Shown piece after piece: positions 62,840 to 64,000 of a stretch of 64,000 nucleotides of DNA. Below the pieces are notes generated by a model. That model was not told the origin of the DNA. It was given only the letters and a program-made list of their open reading frames with translations, and searched no databases. The translations under genes and the position numbers were made by a program. Position 1 is the stretch's first letter. Each line of letters opens with the position of its first letter. The stretch comes from Hirschia maritima DSM 19733 (GTDB lineage Bacteria; Pseudomonadota; Alphaproteobacteria; Caulobacterales; Hyphomonadaceae): NCBI RefSeq assembly GCF_000378345.1, contig NZ_KB899545.1, positions 62,001 through 126,000 on the forward strand, given 5' to 3'.

Positions 62840-64000
62840 TTGGTGGTATCGTGCGCATGAAGGGCAGCGACCTTCCGACACGGATTGGCGTGTGTGGCTT
62901 TACATGGGCGGTCGCGGCGCAGGCAAAACACGGGCAGGTGCTGAATGGGTCAGAGAGCAGGTTTTTGAGCATGGGAAGCGACGTATTGCTTTGATCGGGC
63001 CGACGATTAGTGATGTGCGTGAAGTGATGATTGAAGGGCCATCAGGTTTGCGCAATATTGGCCCCAATGATGAACAGCCTAAATACTCACCGTCTAGGCG
63101 TCGATTGGAGTGGGCCAATGGCGCAGAAGGGTTTGTATTTTCAGCTGAAGATCCTGACAGTTTGCGTGGTCCTCAATTTGATGCGGCATGGGGCGATGAG
63201 ATCGGTGCTTGGCATAGGGCGCAAGAGTGCTGGGATATGCTGATGTTTGGTTTGCGTTTGGGCGATAATCCGCAAATTTGCGCAACAACGACGCCGCGTT
63301 CTACAGAATTAATCCGCAAATTGGTGAAAGCTGATAATGTGGTGATAACACGCGCGAATACATTTGCGAATAAGGACAATTTATCGCCAAGCTTTCTGGA
63401 GGCTGTGCAAAATACATATTGCGGTACGCGCCTTGGGCGGCAGGAAATTGATGGCGAGCTTATCGATGATCCAAAAGGGGCTTTATGGCTGCGTTCACAA
63501 ATAGAAACTAACCGTACTATTAATAAAGATAGTGAATTTCAACGTATTGTCGTGGCGATTGATCCACCTGCAAGCAAAGGCGTAAATGCAGATACATGTG
63601 GGATTATCGCTGCTGGACTTACCGTTCAGGGTAAAGGCGTGGTTTTGGCAGATGCTTCTGTCCAGGGATTGCGTCCGCTAGATTGGGCAGGGCGAGCTTC
63701 TAGTCTGGCAAATGAATATGGCGGCGCAGAAATCATAGCCGAGGCCAATCAAGGCGGTGAAATGGTGCGCGATGTGCTGGAAACAGCGGGATGCACAGCA
63801 CCTATAAGGCTAGTGCATGCTAGGTTGAACAAAGCTGCGCGTGCTGCTCCCGTGGCAGCACTCTATGCGCAAGACAAGATATCGCATGCGGGAACATTTC
63901 CAGCGCTGGAAGATCAAATGTGCTTATTCGGATCTGACGTTTCCAGCGGCTCACCAGACCGCGTTGACGCACTCGTTTGGGCAATGACGATATTGATGTT
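62751..64000 (+). CDS. Terminase large subunit, 3' end beyond the window
   Basis: The frame runs uninterrupted from about 62751 to the window end (416 codons), so the gene is cut by the edge. ATPase motifs: Walker A in MGGRGAGKTRAGAEW, Walker B in AAWGDEIGAW, and the coupling motif CATTTPRS. Nuclease motifs: VAIDPPASKG with the metal aspartate, EANQGGEM, and SPDRVDALVWAM, just before the window end. This set, with the GRGxGKTRAGAEWVR start, matches the terminases of alphaproteobacterial gene-transfer agents and related phages. The exact start is unclear: TTG at 62751, TTG at 62781 or TTG at 62802, all inside the small subunit gene. Confidence 0.88.
   Translation, partial: MSDPKKRKPLLTALASLLKDERATQALDHDWWYRAHEGQRPSDTDWRVWLYMGGRGAGKTRAGAEWVREQVFEHGKRRIALIGPTISDVREVMIEGPSGLRNIGPNDEQPKYSPSRRRLEWANGAEGFVFSAEDPDSLRGPQFDAAWGDEIGAWHRAQECWDMLMFGLRLGDNPQICATTTPRSTELIRKLVKADNVVITRANTFANKDNLSPSFLEAVQNTYCGTRLGRQEIDGELIDDPKGALWLRSQIETNRTINKDSEFQRIVVAIDPPASKGVNADTCGIIAAGLTVQGKGVVLADASVQGLRPLDWAGRASSLANEYGGAEIIAEANQGGEMVRDVLETAGCTAPIRLVHARLNKAARAAPVAALYAQDKISHAGTFPALEDQMCLFGSDVSSGSPDRVDALVWAMTILM

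Noticed and set aside
1-64000. CRISPR arrays, insertion sequences or integrons
   Set aside because: No spaced direct repeats, transposase motifs or terminal inverted repeats were seen on reading through.

Overview
The window reads as a contiguous piece of chromosome from an alphaproteobacterium, most likely the Caulobacterales/Maricaulales (Hyphomonadaceae-like) branch. Signs are two DUF2336 proteins, an orphan DnaA domain-IV protein followed by a DUF6456 protein, a MucR/Ros regulator, DUF1491 and DUF938 proteins, a TtpC-type TonB operon and a gene-transfer-agent-type terminase. Base composition looks moderate rather than GC-rich, which would suit a genus such as Hirschia; this is a guess, as no composition or search was computed. 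No rRNA, insertion sequence, integrase or CRISPR array was seen.

Layout. 0-12.9 kb: housekeeping and metabolic genes (dxs, GNAT, DUF938 methyltransferase, tlyA, aroC, pdxH, nitrilase, amidohydrolase, GDPD, alpha/beta hydrolase), with a membrane-anchored TIR-domain protein at 6.3-7.7 kb. 13-20.2 kb: acyl-CoA ligase, DUF1499 membrane protein, MBL-fold hydrolase, an ATP-grasp-like protein, a DUF442-type phosphatase and sppA. 20.5 kb: tRNA-Gln followed by about 1.07 kb without genes. 21.7-27.8 kb: a complete energy-transduction operon (DUF3450, TtpC-like, ExbB, two ExbD, TonB, TPR) with codon use typical of highly expressed genes and two stem-loops ahead of exbB. 28-33.6 kb: S9 peptidase, msrB, MaoC-like protein, DoxX-like protein, DUF2336. 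33.7-41.9 kb: a nine-gene Mrp-type cation/proton antiporter operon with three large D-type subunits, a MrpA-tail/MrpB fusion and a MrpC carrying a long histidine-rich loop. 42-44.4 kb: regulators (MucR, PAS_5, DnaA-like HTH, DUF6456). 44.4-52.5 kb: membrane START-like protein, desaturase, sufE, secreted proteins of unknown function, a sensor histidine kinase, DUF1491. 52.6-62.1 kb: prfC, mscS, DUF1349, second DUF2336, uup, class A PBP. 62.3 kb to the end: small and large terminase genes, the large one cut by the window edge, probably the start of a GTA-like or prophage head cluster.

The genes together show a free-living, probably aquatic or marine Gram-negative cell. TonB-driven outer-membrane uptake and Mrp-type sodium/proton exchange are the two large energy systems, and both are unusual in detail. 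The items most worth a second look are the TIR-TM-FG-GAP-like protein, the His-rich loop in MrpC within a rearranged Mrp operon, the RBS-sequestering hairpin before exbB, a terminator abutting sufE, and an alpha/beta hydrolase apparently lacking its catalytic histidine. I did not find a convincing multi-gene system of wholly unknown type.
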